DNA of 64,000 nt from Trematomus loennbergii (taxonomy: Eukaryota; Chordata; Actinopteri; Perciformes; Nototheniidae). The notes under the pieces were generated by a model. That model ran no database searches. It was not told the DNA's origin and saw nothing but the letters and a program-made list of their open reading frames with translations. Positions 1-15,111 of the stretch are shown here, piece after piece. The stretch spans positions 8,990,147 through 9,054,146 of the forward strand of contig JAAOOA010000399.1 in NCBI GenBank assembly GCA_012861695.1, in the 5' to 3' direction. Position numbers and translations under genes: made by a program. Each line of letters starts with the position of its first letter. Positions within the stretch are counted from its first letter, which is position 1.

Positions 1-66
1 ACCTTCCTCTGCGGTGTGACGGCGCATGCATTTGTGAACGTCTCCAACAGATAAGCCTTAACCTAC

Positions 67-3000
67 CTTGCACCATGAAGATGACGTCAGAGTAGAGAGG
101 AGAATTGAAGAGGTTGACAAGAGTCTGGGGGCCGAGCTGAGCCTCCCTGGCGCTGGGGTGTCCCTGGGGCCCTACACACACACAGAGAAGAAAAAGAAGC
201 CAAAAGGAAAGTACAGAGAGAGTTTACATTCCTCTGCTGGATGTCAGGTACTAGTTAGCAGCTCATTTGCCATTCCATGCATGCATCCCACCTCCTCCGT
301 TGAATACAAATGAACCCTCTGCCAGTCTTTCTTAGCGCTAACCCAAACATACTGCAATGCCAAGATCGACATGACGGGACGGGCTATTGCTGAGAACAGA
401 CTGGCAAACCACACACTTGTCCAAACTGTCAGTTTCTTAACGTGTTCCTTTTCATTTGAAGCATTCAAAGGATGCACGATGTGTATTTGCTGCAGTGCAC
501 AAGAGGTGGAGTTAGCAGCTGTCAGGGTGTCTTTTTGGAGAGCTGTTTTTAAGTGAGTCTCGTCAAAGCACCCCATTTCCATCCTGTGACCTTTCTCAGT
601 CAACTGGAGCACAAAGAACTTCATATTCTCGCACTGCTCTGCTGCAGAGGGAGCGCTCGGCAAACACACAGTCCTCAGTAGAAGGCAGCAACAGAATCAA
701 GACTCTTCGATTTTGTACATCATTAGAACAGCTTACAGAAAAAAGCTCATTTCAGGCGGTTTCCGCGCAGAGCAAGGGGACCCCGAGGTGTTTTCAGAGG
801 AGGAGATCACATCACGACAGGACATTATGGTGTCTCATTGCGTTAAAGTAGCCCAGCTGTCACTCGGTGTGTCAGCACCGCCTCAGGTAAAAGACCTAGT
901 TCCTTACAGATGGGTTGGTGGGCCGTGCATGGTGCCAGGGGCTTGTCAGACGCAGATATGTCAGCTCTCCTGACGTCTCTAATGTCAAAATCTGCTGCCT
1001 GCCTATTACACCTCGTGTTCCAAATAGACACAATACATTTAAGATGTGACGCTGCAGATTGAAATCTTCCAGTAATTGTGAGAATGTCCTTCTCTTTTGA
1101 AGGCATCTCTTGTTTATTCTGTCCTAGTTCCCACAGTATCTGAGGGGTTATGCGGGCAGATAATATGCAAATAAGCTAATTATAGCCACTTATTACTGGG
1201 CTGTTTTTCAAACATGGTCTTGTTAATTAAGGCGCTGTTAGTCTGCAGCTATGAAAACAAGTGTTCATAACTTCAAAGATTTGAAAGATTGTAAATATTT
1301 AACCTCTTTTTGCAAAGACAACTGTTATAGCATACACACCACAAGATATTCTTGTTTTTCTTCCTCCGTCGTTATCTATAGTTGTCCAAACAGAGGTGAG
1401 TTAATGTTATGTATTTTTCAGTATGTGTTTTGTCGTGAATGTAAGTGTAAGAGAGGTGATTTTAAACATTGAATTCCTCACCTTCTCTTTGCCGATGAGG
1501 GATCGTATGCTCAATCAGCTGAGCCGCAGCGAGCGTATTCTTCAGCTTCTCTTCCAGCGCCTCCTGTAGGTGATCCCACTCCCACGCTCCTGAAACATCC
1601 ACAAACACACAGACTCTTCGGACCCACAATAGCACCGTTTACAGAAACACACAGGCCAACTCTTTTGGAGCTGGCACTTGTGTCCTAAAACACCCACATA
1701 CCTTACTCTGGTGCTGACAAAGTTAGGTCCTTCTAAAATGTGTCTGCTTATATCATCTATTGTGGTTATGCGTGGAACAAGCTGTCCAGATTCCACGAGT
1801 ATCAGAAACAGTGACCCAGGCGTTTGTAAAACACACAAGTGGCCATAACAAATCTGCCTCCCTTTTAATTGGATAATAGTTAGAATTGTGCACTTTAGGT
1901 CATTTTTTTAAAAGCTCAGTCTTTTTCCAGTTGGTTGCCGTCTAATCATGCAATTCTTTGCAAATCAAAGCACTAGGCCTTAATCAAATGCATTAGGATA
2001 TGTACAACTTTGATCCACATTTTGCTAATTTAATTACAGGTACAGTCCATTAAAGTTTCTGCATTTTACTCAACTTTAATCCGATCACATCGATAATATG
2101 GACAAGTTTTACAGGCTGAAAACACAGTTTAAACACGAGTCTGCCGCCTTACTAGCAGCTCAGTGAGGCTGTACTGAGGGAGGGCGCTGCTTGTGATCTA
2201 CACCATTATGCTAACATGCTCCCATTTACAATGCTAACATACTGATGTGAAGAAAGTCATGTTACATTTAGATTGCATCTAACTTGAATGTGTTGCATGC
2301 CATCATTTGCTAATAAGCACTAAACACAAAGCACAGCTGAGGAGGATGAGAGGTCAGGTGAGCAGGTATTTGGTCATAAACTAAATATTACTTGCACATT
2401 GTTGTTTTATCACATAGTATGTGGATGGTTTTATGTAAGTGTATGGTCATTGTTATATGTATGTACTGTATGAGTATGAATATATATGCATGTACATATA
2501 TGTAGATAATGTATACATTTGCATAATAATTGTATAAATGTTTTTATTATTAATGTAAATGCAGTTGTTTACTGTGAGCATACATGCTTAGAAACTCAAA
2601 CTATTACACCAATATATTATTATTGAGACATTCCACATAAACAAATGTGAACCTCATGTCCGCGCGAGAGGATTATGGATTCCACTATATGGCTTGAAAT
2701 ATAGATATGCAATAAATAAATAGAAAATACACATTTGGGCTGTAACACAAATGAAGTCACCGTCAAAAAAAGATGTGAAATATAAAGACTCAATGAGAAA
2801 AAGTGAAATGTTTCACTCTGCATCTGTGCTGCATGTGTTTACTTCAGAGGGATCCTCCTCCCTCATAAAGCCTGCAGCCCTGCAGCTGATTGAGGTGGCG
2901 CACTTTATCTCAGTGGGACACATAAACAGGCTGTTGAGGGGAGAGGGAGCCGGACCGGGCTGGATTTATCTTATCATTAGTTCATAATGACGGTATTTGG

Positions 3001-6000
3001 GCTGATAGAGGATTACCTCCACACCCGGTGCCGGATAATAACGCTGCATGGCGCAGACACCTCAGAGGCGGGGAGAGAGATTAGCTCAGGAGCTTTGGAG
3101 CTGACACATGATGCAGACAAACCCAACACAAAATAAAAACACATGATGCCGACAAACTCAACAGGATACACTGGAGTTCATATGCAAAATGCAAAAGCTG
3201 CAATGATGCCACATCATTTCATTTATTTATATTCTCACAAATATGTGTCTGTGGTTGTGTAGTCCTTTGCAGTCACCTACACAAACACATCAACACAAAT
3301 GCTGACAGAATAGATCTTTGGGGAACAACCGCTGATTTCCTGTCTTTCCTAAACCGTTTCCATAACTACTGATACATTACAACAACTGGTCTCTTGTCTA
3401 AATATAGCCAAGATGAGCACAATCACAGAAGGATTAATCTGTGCCTTACACATTGTATATGTACTAAACATGCACACACACTATAGAACCCAAGTGACAA
3501 ACTCAATAATTCAGCAGCTCACTACACAAAGAGACAGAGTCTCACAGAGTTAACATCACACAAGCTCAGTCATGGCCTCTGTGACTGAGCGAACACACTG
3601 CAGTGACAACAAAACAAGCGCGGAATAATAGCAGTGAGTGAGCGTTTATAGACATGATATTGTTATGGAAATTAGTTCTGTCAAGCCAATACAAATGAGC
3701 CACAGCTGACAAATGAGTGGCATTGAATTGCCTGCAGAAGAAATGCATCCCATCTTGAGGAATGCTGAGTGTGGCATGTTGTGGATTTGCTGCAAATGAA
3801 CGTTAAGTATTGGCTCACTGTGCTACAACAACACAGAATACACAGTGTGTGAGGTCAGCTGCTTTAAACGTACAATCTGACCCACTATTTTGAAGGTTCA
3901 GCATAATTCTTTACACAAGACTTAACAGAGTCTCCCTGCAGGTTTTATGGAAACGTGACATTGGTATAATGCCTTGCACATGAACGCATTTCCCTCTTTC
4001 CGCTATTCTCTCAGAGCCCCACACACACATTTACAGTATGCTCTAGTGCCCAGCTCTCCCGGCACCCAAACACTCTCCACCTCCAGCATCTCAAGCACCC
4101 CCGGTCTCTCACCCTCACCTCCGTTTTTCACCCTGCTCGCAAATTTCCACTCCTGTATGCTTCCTATCTTACCCTGAGAAAAAGCCACTCCATGGAAGTG
4201 TATATGCGTGCGTGAACACACACACTGCAATCCGTCTTTCCATTGCTGGCTTTCTTATTTTTATTCATACAGTCACTCAGTCTAACCCTATAATCTTCTT
4301 CCCTTCACCAGCGCGCACACACAGTCAGCCTATGTGTGTCTGCCTCTGGTGTATATGTGTGTCAGACCAACAGTGTTGCTCACATACATGTTGAGAGGCG
4401 GCCATGAATCATATGTGAGCGCAGCTTTTTGCCATTAGGGCTCCGGCACGGCAAGCAGACTGCACATGAAGCACTGCAGCCCCTGAGCTGCAGACCCAGA
4501 ACATTTTCATTAAGGCACTGATGTTGCAAAGAATATCACAGGGATGTTTAAATAGGACTAATACGCCAATAGAGAACCTTTTTTATGCAATTTGCAAAGA
4601 TTTTGGTTGCATGTTAAATACCTGCGTGTGCCTGGGAGTTCATAAAAGTTAATGTAACATAATGTTCATTTTGCACCACAGTCTCATCACAGAGTGAATC
4701 ATTTATGAATGTAAGGCCACTGTGTCAGATTCTATCAACAAATCTCATTAGCTATTGCTTTGATGGAAGACGTCGCTCAGTGTCCCGATCCACGTTTCCA
4801 TTGATTTTAATGCCTGAGCTGGAGACAAAGGAAACAGGCATCTAACTACAAGTAAGAAATCAGCATGAGATCACAGAATTACACGATGAATGATCAGAAA
4901 CTAGATTAAAATACAACTGCCGCTTAAAATCAAGCACTTTCAATTGACTGATTTCTGTTCCTCACCATAATGGAACATTGGACAAGATCCAATAGCCGGC
5001 AAACGGCCTTCTGCTGCCTGGGGGACATTCATCATCACATCTAAATTATTGGAAAAACAGTAACTGCATCTGGAGGGGAATCGAAATCCCAGGCTGAATG
5101 CCTAGCTCTATCCATCCAGTTGTATTTAAAGCTATAATATATAACATTGAAATATTTTAAAAGCCCATCTAGACCTTTGTTTTTATTAGTTAGATTGTAT
5201 ACATTATCCCAAATGCTTCCATCAGTTCTCAAAACTAAAGAAATCTGTATTTGAATCAAGCTAGCTATCCATTTCATTTGGTTGCTTGTAATGGAAAAAT
5301 CCACTTTGCACATGTGTCCACAGGTTGGAAGCTGACATAAATTTACTTTTTGACCTCAATTATCTTTTTTCTTGTGACCGTATTATAACAGTAATTTTTA
5401 AAAGTGATATTTATCTTAAAACATGATTTTACCTCTTTTCATTCTATTGGCAACGTATGGAAACATGTCTTAAAGGTGGGGTATGTCATTTATTTCAGAA
5501 ACACTTTTTGTTATATTCCATGGAATGCTCTTAACATCCCGATAGCAATGAATATATGAAATGCTTTGACAATAACATTAAAAAATGTCATCTGTGGAAG
5601 CCGTGGCGCTGTAAAAAGCACGACCAATCATCTGAGCCGGCCCGGCTAAAGTAACTGGATGGCCTACCTGCCTGTCAGCCTTCCATCTGTGCACAAACTT
5701 ATCTTGTGCCCTCATTGGTCATGTGCGCGTTCGTGTGTGTTGGAGGAGGGGCTCTGTAAGGAAGTGGCAGATTTTTTCCGGTTGTGTATTTTCAAATTCT
5801 AGCGCACTCGAGCTGGTTTCTCAATATTCAATATTACCTACCCCACCTTTAATACAATTACTTTTCTTAAAATGTATGTTTTTATTAGTTCCAGAAAATA
5901 ATTAAAGATTAGGTGAAGGCCAAACTGTATTTTGGGAGGAGCAGCCTGCCCCATAGCGTAGCTAATCATTACATGTAATGTGATTAATTATCAGAGTTAG

Positions 6001-9000
6001 TAATAACACCCATGCTGTTTCTTGAGTTGAGGAGAGGACTTCTGGGGATGAATCTTTCCCTGGTGAATACCTCCAAAACATCTGGATCTTAAAGCTCCCA
6101 TGTCATGCTTTTCCGGTTATTACCCGTCCCCTTGTGTGTTATGAAGGTTTTTATGCATGTAAACGGTGTGCAGAGTCAAAACCCTCAAAGTACACCCTGT
6201 AGCGAGTAAAACTTTAACACAGAAAATACCTCCCCAAAACGCCTCGTTGGAGATACGTCACTGGCCATTTGATTCTTCCGGGTACCGCCTGATGTCATGC
6301 GGTACCCGGAACGAAATGGACCAATCCCGAAGAGCCGTTACGTTACGTCCGCGGAGCCGTTACGTTAAGCCCCCGCTGATTGGTCTAAATTGACTGATCC
6401 ACGGACTTCCTCACACACACATCTGTGTGCAGGGAGCAGGCAGCTCAGCTGATTTCTCCTCCCTGGCTGCAGGCTGATAACAGACAGTTGGGATCGCGGC
6501 AAAATTCTCTCTGCAGACCCATTCTCACAGCGTTTATCAACCTTTTTCTTACTCAATATCAAGCCACACTTATTGTTTTACTTCGGATGTGAGTTTGTGT
6601 GTGCTCAGGATGAGTTTGGCTGTGTTTCGCTATGTATCCTAAACAAGGAAGCAACACCTCCACGGAGCTCAGCGCGATTCACAACGTCCCGACCAATCAG
6701 AGCACACTGTGCTCACAGGGAGGGTGGGGGCTGGAGCTTTTGGAGCTACAACGAGCCGTTAAAGGCAAATAGTGAAATTCAGTGAATACAAGTAGTTTAC
6801 AGAGATGCTGTATGAGAAACCAATGTGAGTTTGGAAAAATGCACAGTATAAATCTATTTTAGTAGACCTCAACAATGGAATTATGATCAGTGGAAATGGC
6901 CATGACACCTCTCCTTTAAGTTATCAGAGAAACAATCTGAGGAAACGTTAGACGCAGTGCAACATCTGAGAGACACTGATTCTAACCTGAAACAGCTTTA
7001 GGTAGGTGTCTATTGGAGAGATGCACATATTTCGTCTCCCTGTAAAACAACGTCCTGAACGATGATCCCTGAAGGAATCCTAACCAGGAGAAGATGACTA
7101 CAATAACGAAATGGTGTTGAAGACAACGTCTCCCATGATCCCGGACTACATCATTGAGCCACCAAATGCTTTAGTTATTGTTTTGGTTGAGACTCCTAAT
7201 GGCAGAACAGGTTGTACGTTTTAACCCATGTAATATAATGTACAGGCAAAAGAACAAGCCAATACGATATTAAACTAATAATTAGTTATTAAAATAACAA
7301 TGAATGCAAGTCAATGCCTTGAACAGTTTGTGGCATTTAGAAGCAGGAAGTGATTGATGATTGCAATGCAGAATGGGATGCAGATCATTTCCTAGAAATC
7401 ATGTGGTGTGATAGGAGTTAACTGATGAGCCGGATTTCTCTGGACTAAGTGCATGTTGGCTGCTGTTTTGGAGACGGTGCTGAATTCTGATCTCCACCTT
7501 ATTTGGCCCTTCCTGTACTTCAGATCCTGATGCCAGAGAGTCGGGTTGAGCATCTTTTAGCAGGGATGGGAGGCTCCTCTGTGTTGTTTGATTTAGGTTG
7601 GAACATCTTTTAATACAGTCAGAATTTGGCAGCCTCCCCTAGAATTCACTTCTGATTATCTAAGCCTATGTCATATTTTAAGTTTATACTTTGCAGTGCA
7701 ATGTATTGATTTTTCTTTTTTCCACAGAGGGCTCTTTTTGACCCCAATGACCGAAAAAGTCGTATAGATATTAATCTTTCTGTGGAGAGACTGATTTTAG
7801 CAGATCAGGAAAAAGCCTAAGAACCAGCTCCCAACCATAAAACAACAGAAAAAAAACATTAACCTGGAGAAACCAATCTCAAAATTGCTTTCACAATGAA
7901 AAAAGCTACCTTAATAATAATGAAAAAGGCCTCTTCAATTATAATAAAATGTGTATGATGGGGGGGCTTGGATAATAACAATTTAAAACATAACAAAATA
8001 AAGCCTGCAGGTGTTAGCTTGTTGCGAACCAAGCATAAACGTGTACACAAATAGCACTTAAATCTGCCCAACGCAGGTAACAACGTGAAAATATTTAATG
8101 TTAACTTGAGCTAGGTTTCAGAGTGCTTCAAATATCTGAGAAAATCTCAAACCGGCCTAAAAGCAGATTGTGTGACAATATCTGCTCTAAGGGGGTTTGC
8201 ATTAAGTCGAGAAAGGACCCGAATGCTCTAGATGTGAATTGTTCTACCTCTCTAAGCCCTGAGGGCAGACCGCACTGGATGGATTGCTATAACATTTGAG
8301 ATGGATGATCACTCAGGCTCTCTTTGTCTTCTATAAGAGAGAAGGTAATGCTTTGGCTTTGGCTTTGGAAAATTACAATTTGGGGTATTTTGTGACAAAA
8401 TGATTTATCAATAAAGAAAATAATCAGTACATTCAGCTTTTAACTAACTTTTCGTAGTCAGAGGAATCTACATAGGGCAAATGTATCTAAAGCATAAACA
8501 GAGTTAAAGGGATCCTATTGTGCTTTTTGGAGTTTGCTAGTGGAGTACTTCAGGAAAGTCGAAGGGGGGGGGGCTAGTGGAGTGACCACAGAGCGTGAAC
8601 GTTGTGATCAGCTGTTTTAGCGCAGTTCTCCAGTGAAGGGGGGGAGTCTCCCTCCGCAGCCGGTTGGCGTAGTTTTGGCACAATTCCGTTGTACAGACCG
8701 ACGTTAACAGCAGCCCTGTCTGTGCACACGGAGACCGACTCTGTCGTCCGGTGATCTAACCGCCTTCTGGAAAAGCTTCACAAGCACGTCGGTACGCAAA
8801 TGCGCTTTGTGACACAAGTGACGGTACGCATTTCAGATTGTTGCCGTGCCTGCGTACCAGTTATGTGCACCCCTGGTTATATAGGTTTTTGTGCATGTAA
8901 AGGGTCTGCAGAGGCTAAAATCGAGACGTTGACTCCAGAGGGAGTTTCTCTCCCACACACCCCCCTCCCTGAAACACTTCCATTGGACTCCTTTGTTTAT

Positions 9001-12000
9001 TCTGTAAAATAGTGGCATCGCTATGCGCTTCTATTGGTTAGCGCTCCAACTCATCTTTCAACCGTTGACCAATCACAACAGAGCCAGCTAACCAATCAGA
9101 GCAGACTGGGCTCTGGTTTCAGACAGAGGGTGAAAAGAGGTGCTGCAGCACAGGCAGTATGAGAAAAATAAAGACCTTTTTGAACATTAAAGCATGGTAA
9201 CATGTCAATGTAGAGACACAAAATAGCAAAATGAACCATAAAATAACTATAATATGAACCCTTTAAATGGAAATGAGCATTTTCTGGAAAATAAACAAAA
9301 CGTTTGTTTGTTTTTTTGCTCAGTTGCGTCTAAGTGTGCTGTGTGTGTCTGTTATTTACCTCTATAAATGAACATGAGGGTCCCACAAGCACATACACAG
9401 GAGGGGGTCCTTCACCACCAGACGAGAGAGGCGTCCTGTCGAGTGCGCCTCTGATCGTGGCATGTCGTCAATAATCGCCCCATCCCAGGTGGAGAGCAGC
9501 GAGTTGGGGCCTCCATCGCGCTCTCTGCAAACACACCGCGACTGGGGGCGTTCCCTGTCCAATCAGAGGGCAACATTCAGGTGGTTGGTGGAATAGTTTG
9601 TAACGCTCAATCGTGTGAACAAGCTAATGTGGCTCCTACCTGGTCTTGGGCCCCAGGAGCAGCTGTCTGAAGTACGGACTGACGGCACACAGAATCGCAG
9701 CGTGCGCCCATCCCAGCTCTTTCCCAGAGTCCCCGGCGTAGAAAGCCACATCGGCGAACTGCACACCGCGCTCCAACAACCACTGCATGTCCTGGGAGAA
9801 GCTGGACTCCTCCACTCGGATGGGGGGAGACGTGCTGAAGGGAGGGAGGAGGAGGAAGTAAGGAGAGGAAGATGGATAGGATTATTGTGCTAATGAACAG
9901 TCACAGCTGAAATTCAGCTCACCTGCTTTTTCATGTTGGCAAAACCACCAGATATGTTATGTTCAAAGCACTTCAAAAGTGTGGTATTTTGCACTTTTTG
10001 GTGTACTTATTTCTCCTCAATCTACCTTGTCTTCGTCTCCTAGTATTATCATCTTTTTAGATGATGAATTTGGGTGAATGTAGTGACAGAGTTGTGATGC
10101 AGTGATAGTGACAGACAAAGTGCAGTGAGATATTTTAGTAAAGAAAGAAAGAACTAAAGGAGAGACCAATGTCAGGTTGTGCCATGCCCTTCTGCTCAAG
10201 TTGGAAAAACAAAAACGCTTCCAGATATGTTTGTCTTTGCACTGATGACAGACTGTATTTGTTCCTCCTTGTTTTAAACTTGGTGAAGAATAAGTGACAC
10301 AGAGTTCACAATCACTATTATTTTGATGATAACACTTTTTAAATTGAAGCAAAGCACATCTAAAAGCTTAAAGTGGACCTATCATGCTATGTAAGGGATA
10401 ATGTGCAGCGACGCGGTCATTATGGGGAAAAGAACACCGACAGGCAGATCAGGAGCCCGACGCGAAGCGGAGGGATCTAGATCGGCATGAAGGTGACAGC
10501 GGTCTGTCTGTTCTGGATTAACAACGTGTCACGTGTTCCGAATTGACCAATCAGAATCGAGTATTCAACTAAGCCATGTAATACATTTGAAATATATAGT
10601 GTAGGACCATACCTATATAAGGCATATTTATACTTTTTTTTTTCAAAATACCAAACAGATCATGCATTTTAGCCATGCCTCATTTTGCTCAATTTGACAA
10701 TTTCTAGCTCTGTTTTTGCAAGGGCTGATTCTGTGAGAACAGCACCATCTACAGGCCTGGCATATGTACTACAGCGTCTCCAGCGCTTTCGAACGGCAAT
10801 GGCCGTGGCTGTCTCCTCCTGATTGGTGGAGTTGGCCCAATAGCCGTAGCGCCACTGTCCTGACGTCAGGACAGTGTTCAAATCTGGATCAGTTTTTATC
10901 AGATCCGTTGAAGCCCCTTTTTTTAGAGATTTGGGTATGGAGGAAAATAGAGAGGGTTGTGTTTTCTGACACTTGGTGAGTTCCCTGGAACACCGGGGAC
11001 ACATATTCATGTATAAAAGACGTACACAAGTGCATTTTGCATGATAGGTCCCCTTTAAATAAGGTTTATGTTTAAAGGTCAAATGGGAAAAAGCTAGGCA
11101 ACAGATAAATGATTTGCAATGAACTATGTACAGTAAAACACTGCAATAAAAAGTGTTATAATAAAAATAAGGAGAAAAAACATATAATGCACGTCTATTC
11201 ATTTATTCCGTTTAATAAAAAGTGAAAAGGAATGAGCAGCGATGGGAGGAGGCTTCACAAATCATTGTCCTATTACATTCCTATCCTTGCTCAACACACA
11301 CTGCTCCCTTCTCTGTAGAACTCATCTCCTTTTTTATGGCTGCTCAGATTTGGTCATGAAAATGGTGCTGTTCCTGAGTCAGTGCACGTCATATTTAATG
11401 CAGGCCCCAGCATAAGCAGAGTTAAGTAGTGTTGGACAGACACGGATAAATCTGCCAGCACTTGCTGCCTTTCTGGCGGGACTCAAAGATGTCAGTCATG
11501 CATCAGATATAGCTGGCCAGATCGATATTTAACAGCGTAGTTTGTGTTAAATAAGGTGGTTTCTTTTGTAAAAACGAACTGTATGAGGAAAATAACAGGA
11601 ATGGCAGTAGTAGTCTAGTTGTAATGGAAGGAGACAGGAGTGTAGTTATGAATTTAGCACAACATAAACTACTGGACTCCCATTTTTTAAATTGATTGTA
11701 CAACTAGATCTGTTTTTTTTCTTTTAATCAATTATTACACTCAGAAAGCTTTCAATTGTTCTAACATTCGTGAGCCAGGAATTTCAATTGTTTGCAGACT
11801 TAATCACACCGATTTTAGGCGATTGGGATAAGTCTAAAGTCTTAAAAAATAGAGCATTAAAACACAGGAAAAGCAACAGACATGCATCCGTCAAGCTCTC
11901 CAGCTTGGTTTGTTTATTTTAATATTTTCTACAATAACCAACCTTGGTGCATCTCTGCTGCTCGCTGTGTATTCATGTCTCTTGATCATTGTCCACTGTG

Positions 12001-14972
12001 GTCCTTTATCTCTTGTATTGATAAGAGTTTTGTGTTATCTGAGCAGTATGATTCAGTCTGCAGCTGCAAACTGACTGCAAAATGAAATATTTTGACACAA
12101 TTTGGCTTGTTCTGAATATAACTATAAATGCAATCTGAAATTCTGACTTTCAAATAAGAAGATTCAAACTTAATTAGGGTTTGAACCATTTAGTTTAGGG
12201 AACGTTTTGGATTATCAACTAAGCGTGTCATTCTCAGACATTCTCTAGTTGCAGCTTCTCAAAGAGAAAAATGTGTGAAATGTTCTTGTCTATCTGCTGA
12301 ATACCCCAAACATGATATAAGCATATTTACCATTATTCATCTCAGAGATTCGCTGTTTTCAGACAGAAAAAAAAAAAAATTCAAATGTCATTTTGCATAA
12401 ATCTTGCATAGCTGACATAAATATTTAACCTTAATAGGATGGACTAAAGTTAAAGACACATCCCCCTACATTAAGGATGTTACTGAATGGACACGGCACC
12501 CTTAAAGACACGGCCAATAAGTCATCTTAAAACCATAATCAATTAAAAAAAGCATGGTTAAAGGTGCGTTAATAGGTAATCCACCCCGACTACTATCACT
12601 GCGATGCCTCAGAAAAACCCACTCTTGCTGAAAACAGCTCAGTCTTAAATTGATTCAAATGTCGTTGAATGAAAAGGAGTCTACCTAGCTCTTTGTCTCT
12701 TCCCTTGTTTTTCAGTGTGGTACAGAGGATATTGATCTGGATCAAATCCTTTGTGCTCAGCTGTTTTTATGGCTTTGTAAGCTGTAGGAGTAACAATCCA
12801 GTCAGTCCGACTAAATGCTCAAAAAAGACAGAAAACAATAAGTACTCAATCATTTTAAATAAAAATACTAGAAAATAAAAAATTGCCATTGATCGTATTT
12901 AGGGGTATCACAATGAAATGCCAGTTAAAAGCAGTATTAGTTTTGAGATACCATAGTATTCCTCTGACCTGGTTGCTCTAAGTGAGGAGGACGAAGATCG
13001 TTCTCTTTATTTCCTCTTCTCTTCTCCGGCCTCTCTTTGGCTTTGTGTTTCAGACACTGAATCATGAAGTACTCCAGCTGGACAATGCAGAAATGCAAGC
13101 GTTAGTACAAATACAAGGTACCAAAATAGTGATGTTACGTCATCAACTCTTTGCTTTCTTCTTGAAGAAACCAACATAGCCACCTGTCCTTTTCTCCTCT
13201 ACTCAGTTTGTGAAGAAATGCAGAGTTTATGGAGTGTAACAGACAGGAAGAGTTGGAAGGTTTTAACACATTTCTGAAGGGTTATTGTCAGGGGATGTCG
13301 GGTCAAAACGTAATGTCCTTATGTGACCACTCACCACGCTGCCGAAGTAGCGTCCCACAAAGACGTGGTTGAGAGAGGGCAGCTCGAGGTAGGTGGCCCC
13401 CAGGTCCCGGGACAGCTGCAGACCCTCACTGTGAGGCACACAGCTGCTCCAGTCGGACGCACACAGCGGACAGGTACACGGAGGGCCTTCATCTAGATGC
13501 AAAGAGCAGAGTTTATTCTACGATTGCATGACTTGAACAGTCAGGGCTGGAAATGCTTGTCACAAAATGAGCTGCACTAGGCCGTGAAATACAGCCCATA
13601 CATGGTATCTAACTAAATTAACTACCAGATGTGCTTCAGATGGCAGCATTTTAAACCTTAATGTTGCTGTCCAAACAAGACATAGATGAAAATATGTTTC
13701 AAAGACAGAAATCAGACAAAAAATTGCACACTGAGCTAATATCTCTCGATACATTTTTATCAGAGAATGTTTGAATGTTCATTCAGACCATGTCTTGTTG
13801 ACAACACCGTGAAGTATAAGGCCTATACTGTAGGAGTGCAGGACATTACTGGAGAATAAAGGTTTTGAAAATTAAATATCAGCCAGAAATGGAGAATGTT
13901 TCCAACATGATTCCATGACAGGTACCTCCATGTAGCAAACATGTGCATTTATTGGTTTCGGCAATCGAAATCGGCCCAAGTTTATTAGAAAATATTGGCT
14001 TATTGACAAAAATCCAATAGAGTGTGTCCCTAACTGTGAACAGTTCCAGCTATCACCCGGTTGTTGTGATCTGCATGATTAAGAATCAATCCACTCCCAG
14101 AATGGACCAATCAGAGCAAAGCTGGGTAACAACCAGAGTTTGACCCTCTCCAAATGGACAATGTACTGACAACTAAAGAAATCAGCTGAATGTGTGAAAC
14201 ATATCAGATTGAGAAATGCCGAATCAACACCATCACAACAATTCAGTCAAGTATTGTGTAAACAAACTATTGTGTAAATATGTTTCAGTGCTTAAAAGGT
14301 CCGTCTAAACAGGAGAAACAAATAGATCCTATGTGTGACAGAACACAACTTGTCACTTACTTAATTAAAATAGAAAACTAATTTCTCAAAGCAGAACAGA
14401 TGCCACAGCCTGTGCTTTGATGATGTGAACTAATAAGGATCTCAAAAGGAGATAGGTGTATTTATTTTCTGAAAGATTGTTGTTTTCTGCTCTGTTGTTT
14501 GTTCCTGAAATATCATTAGGTTTTTCTTTGATTAAATACTGATGCATTTTGCACTTCCATTTCCACATGATTACTAATTCCAAAGAAAAACCAAAGAACT
14601 CTCTTGCAACACTAGATCAAATAGATCATCTAACTAAATGAAATCTGCAGAGCGTGTGTGCAGTAGGACCATCCACACTGTGGCATGTGAGCGTGGGGAC
14701 CAAAGACACAAAATCAGACAAACATTTGAGGGGATTAGCTTGAAGCAAAAAAAAAGACAGCACAAAGGAGGAGAGAGAGAGATTAAAAGGAGAATGAGCG
14801 GGACATAAAGCTAAGTGCTGAGGCATTTGATCAATCATACAGCTAATAACCCACAGGCATGACATAGAGACGGACTGTGTGAGAGAGGGATGGAAAGCAC
14901 AGTGTGTGTGAGCGGCTGACAGGCGGTGACTTGGCATACTAGTGGTATGTGTGTGTGTGTGTGTGTGTGTGT

Positions 14973-15038
<66 letters not shown>

Positions 15039-15060
15039 TGTTGTGTGTGTGTGTGTGTGT

Positions 15061-15111
<51 letters not shown>

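Larger units (their letters stand above)
1590..9359. other. Large rhobtb3 intron with three inverted-repeat elements
   Basis: This 7.8 kb intron separates exons 9360-9524 and 1482-1589. It contains TTAA-flanked elements at 5470-5852, 6089-6919 and 8504-9266, listed separately. The remaining part (1590-5469, 6920-8503) is AT-rich unique-looking sequence, with short CA-rich patches near 3300-3500 and 4000-4400. No exon with matching phase is missing here, so I see no further coding content. Confidence 0.6.

Noticed and set aside
9563..9766. Alternative minus-strand frame across a rhobtb3 exon
   Set aside because: It is the frame produced by the apparent one-base loss; the residues do not resemble RHOBTB3 while the adjacent frame matches the BTB domain.
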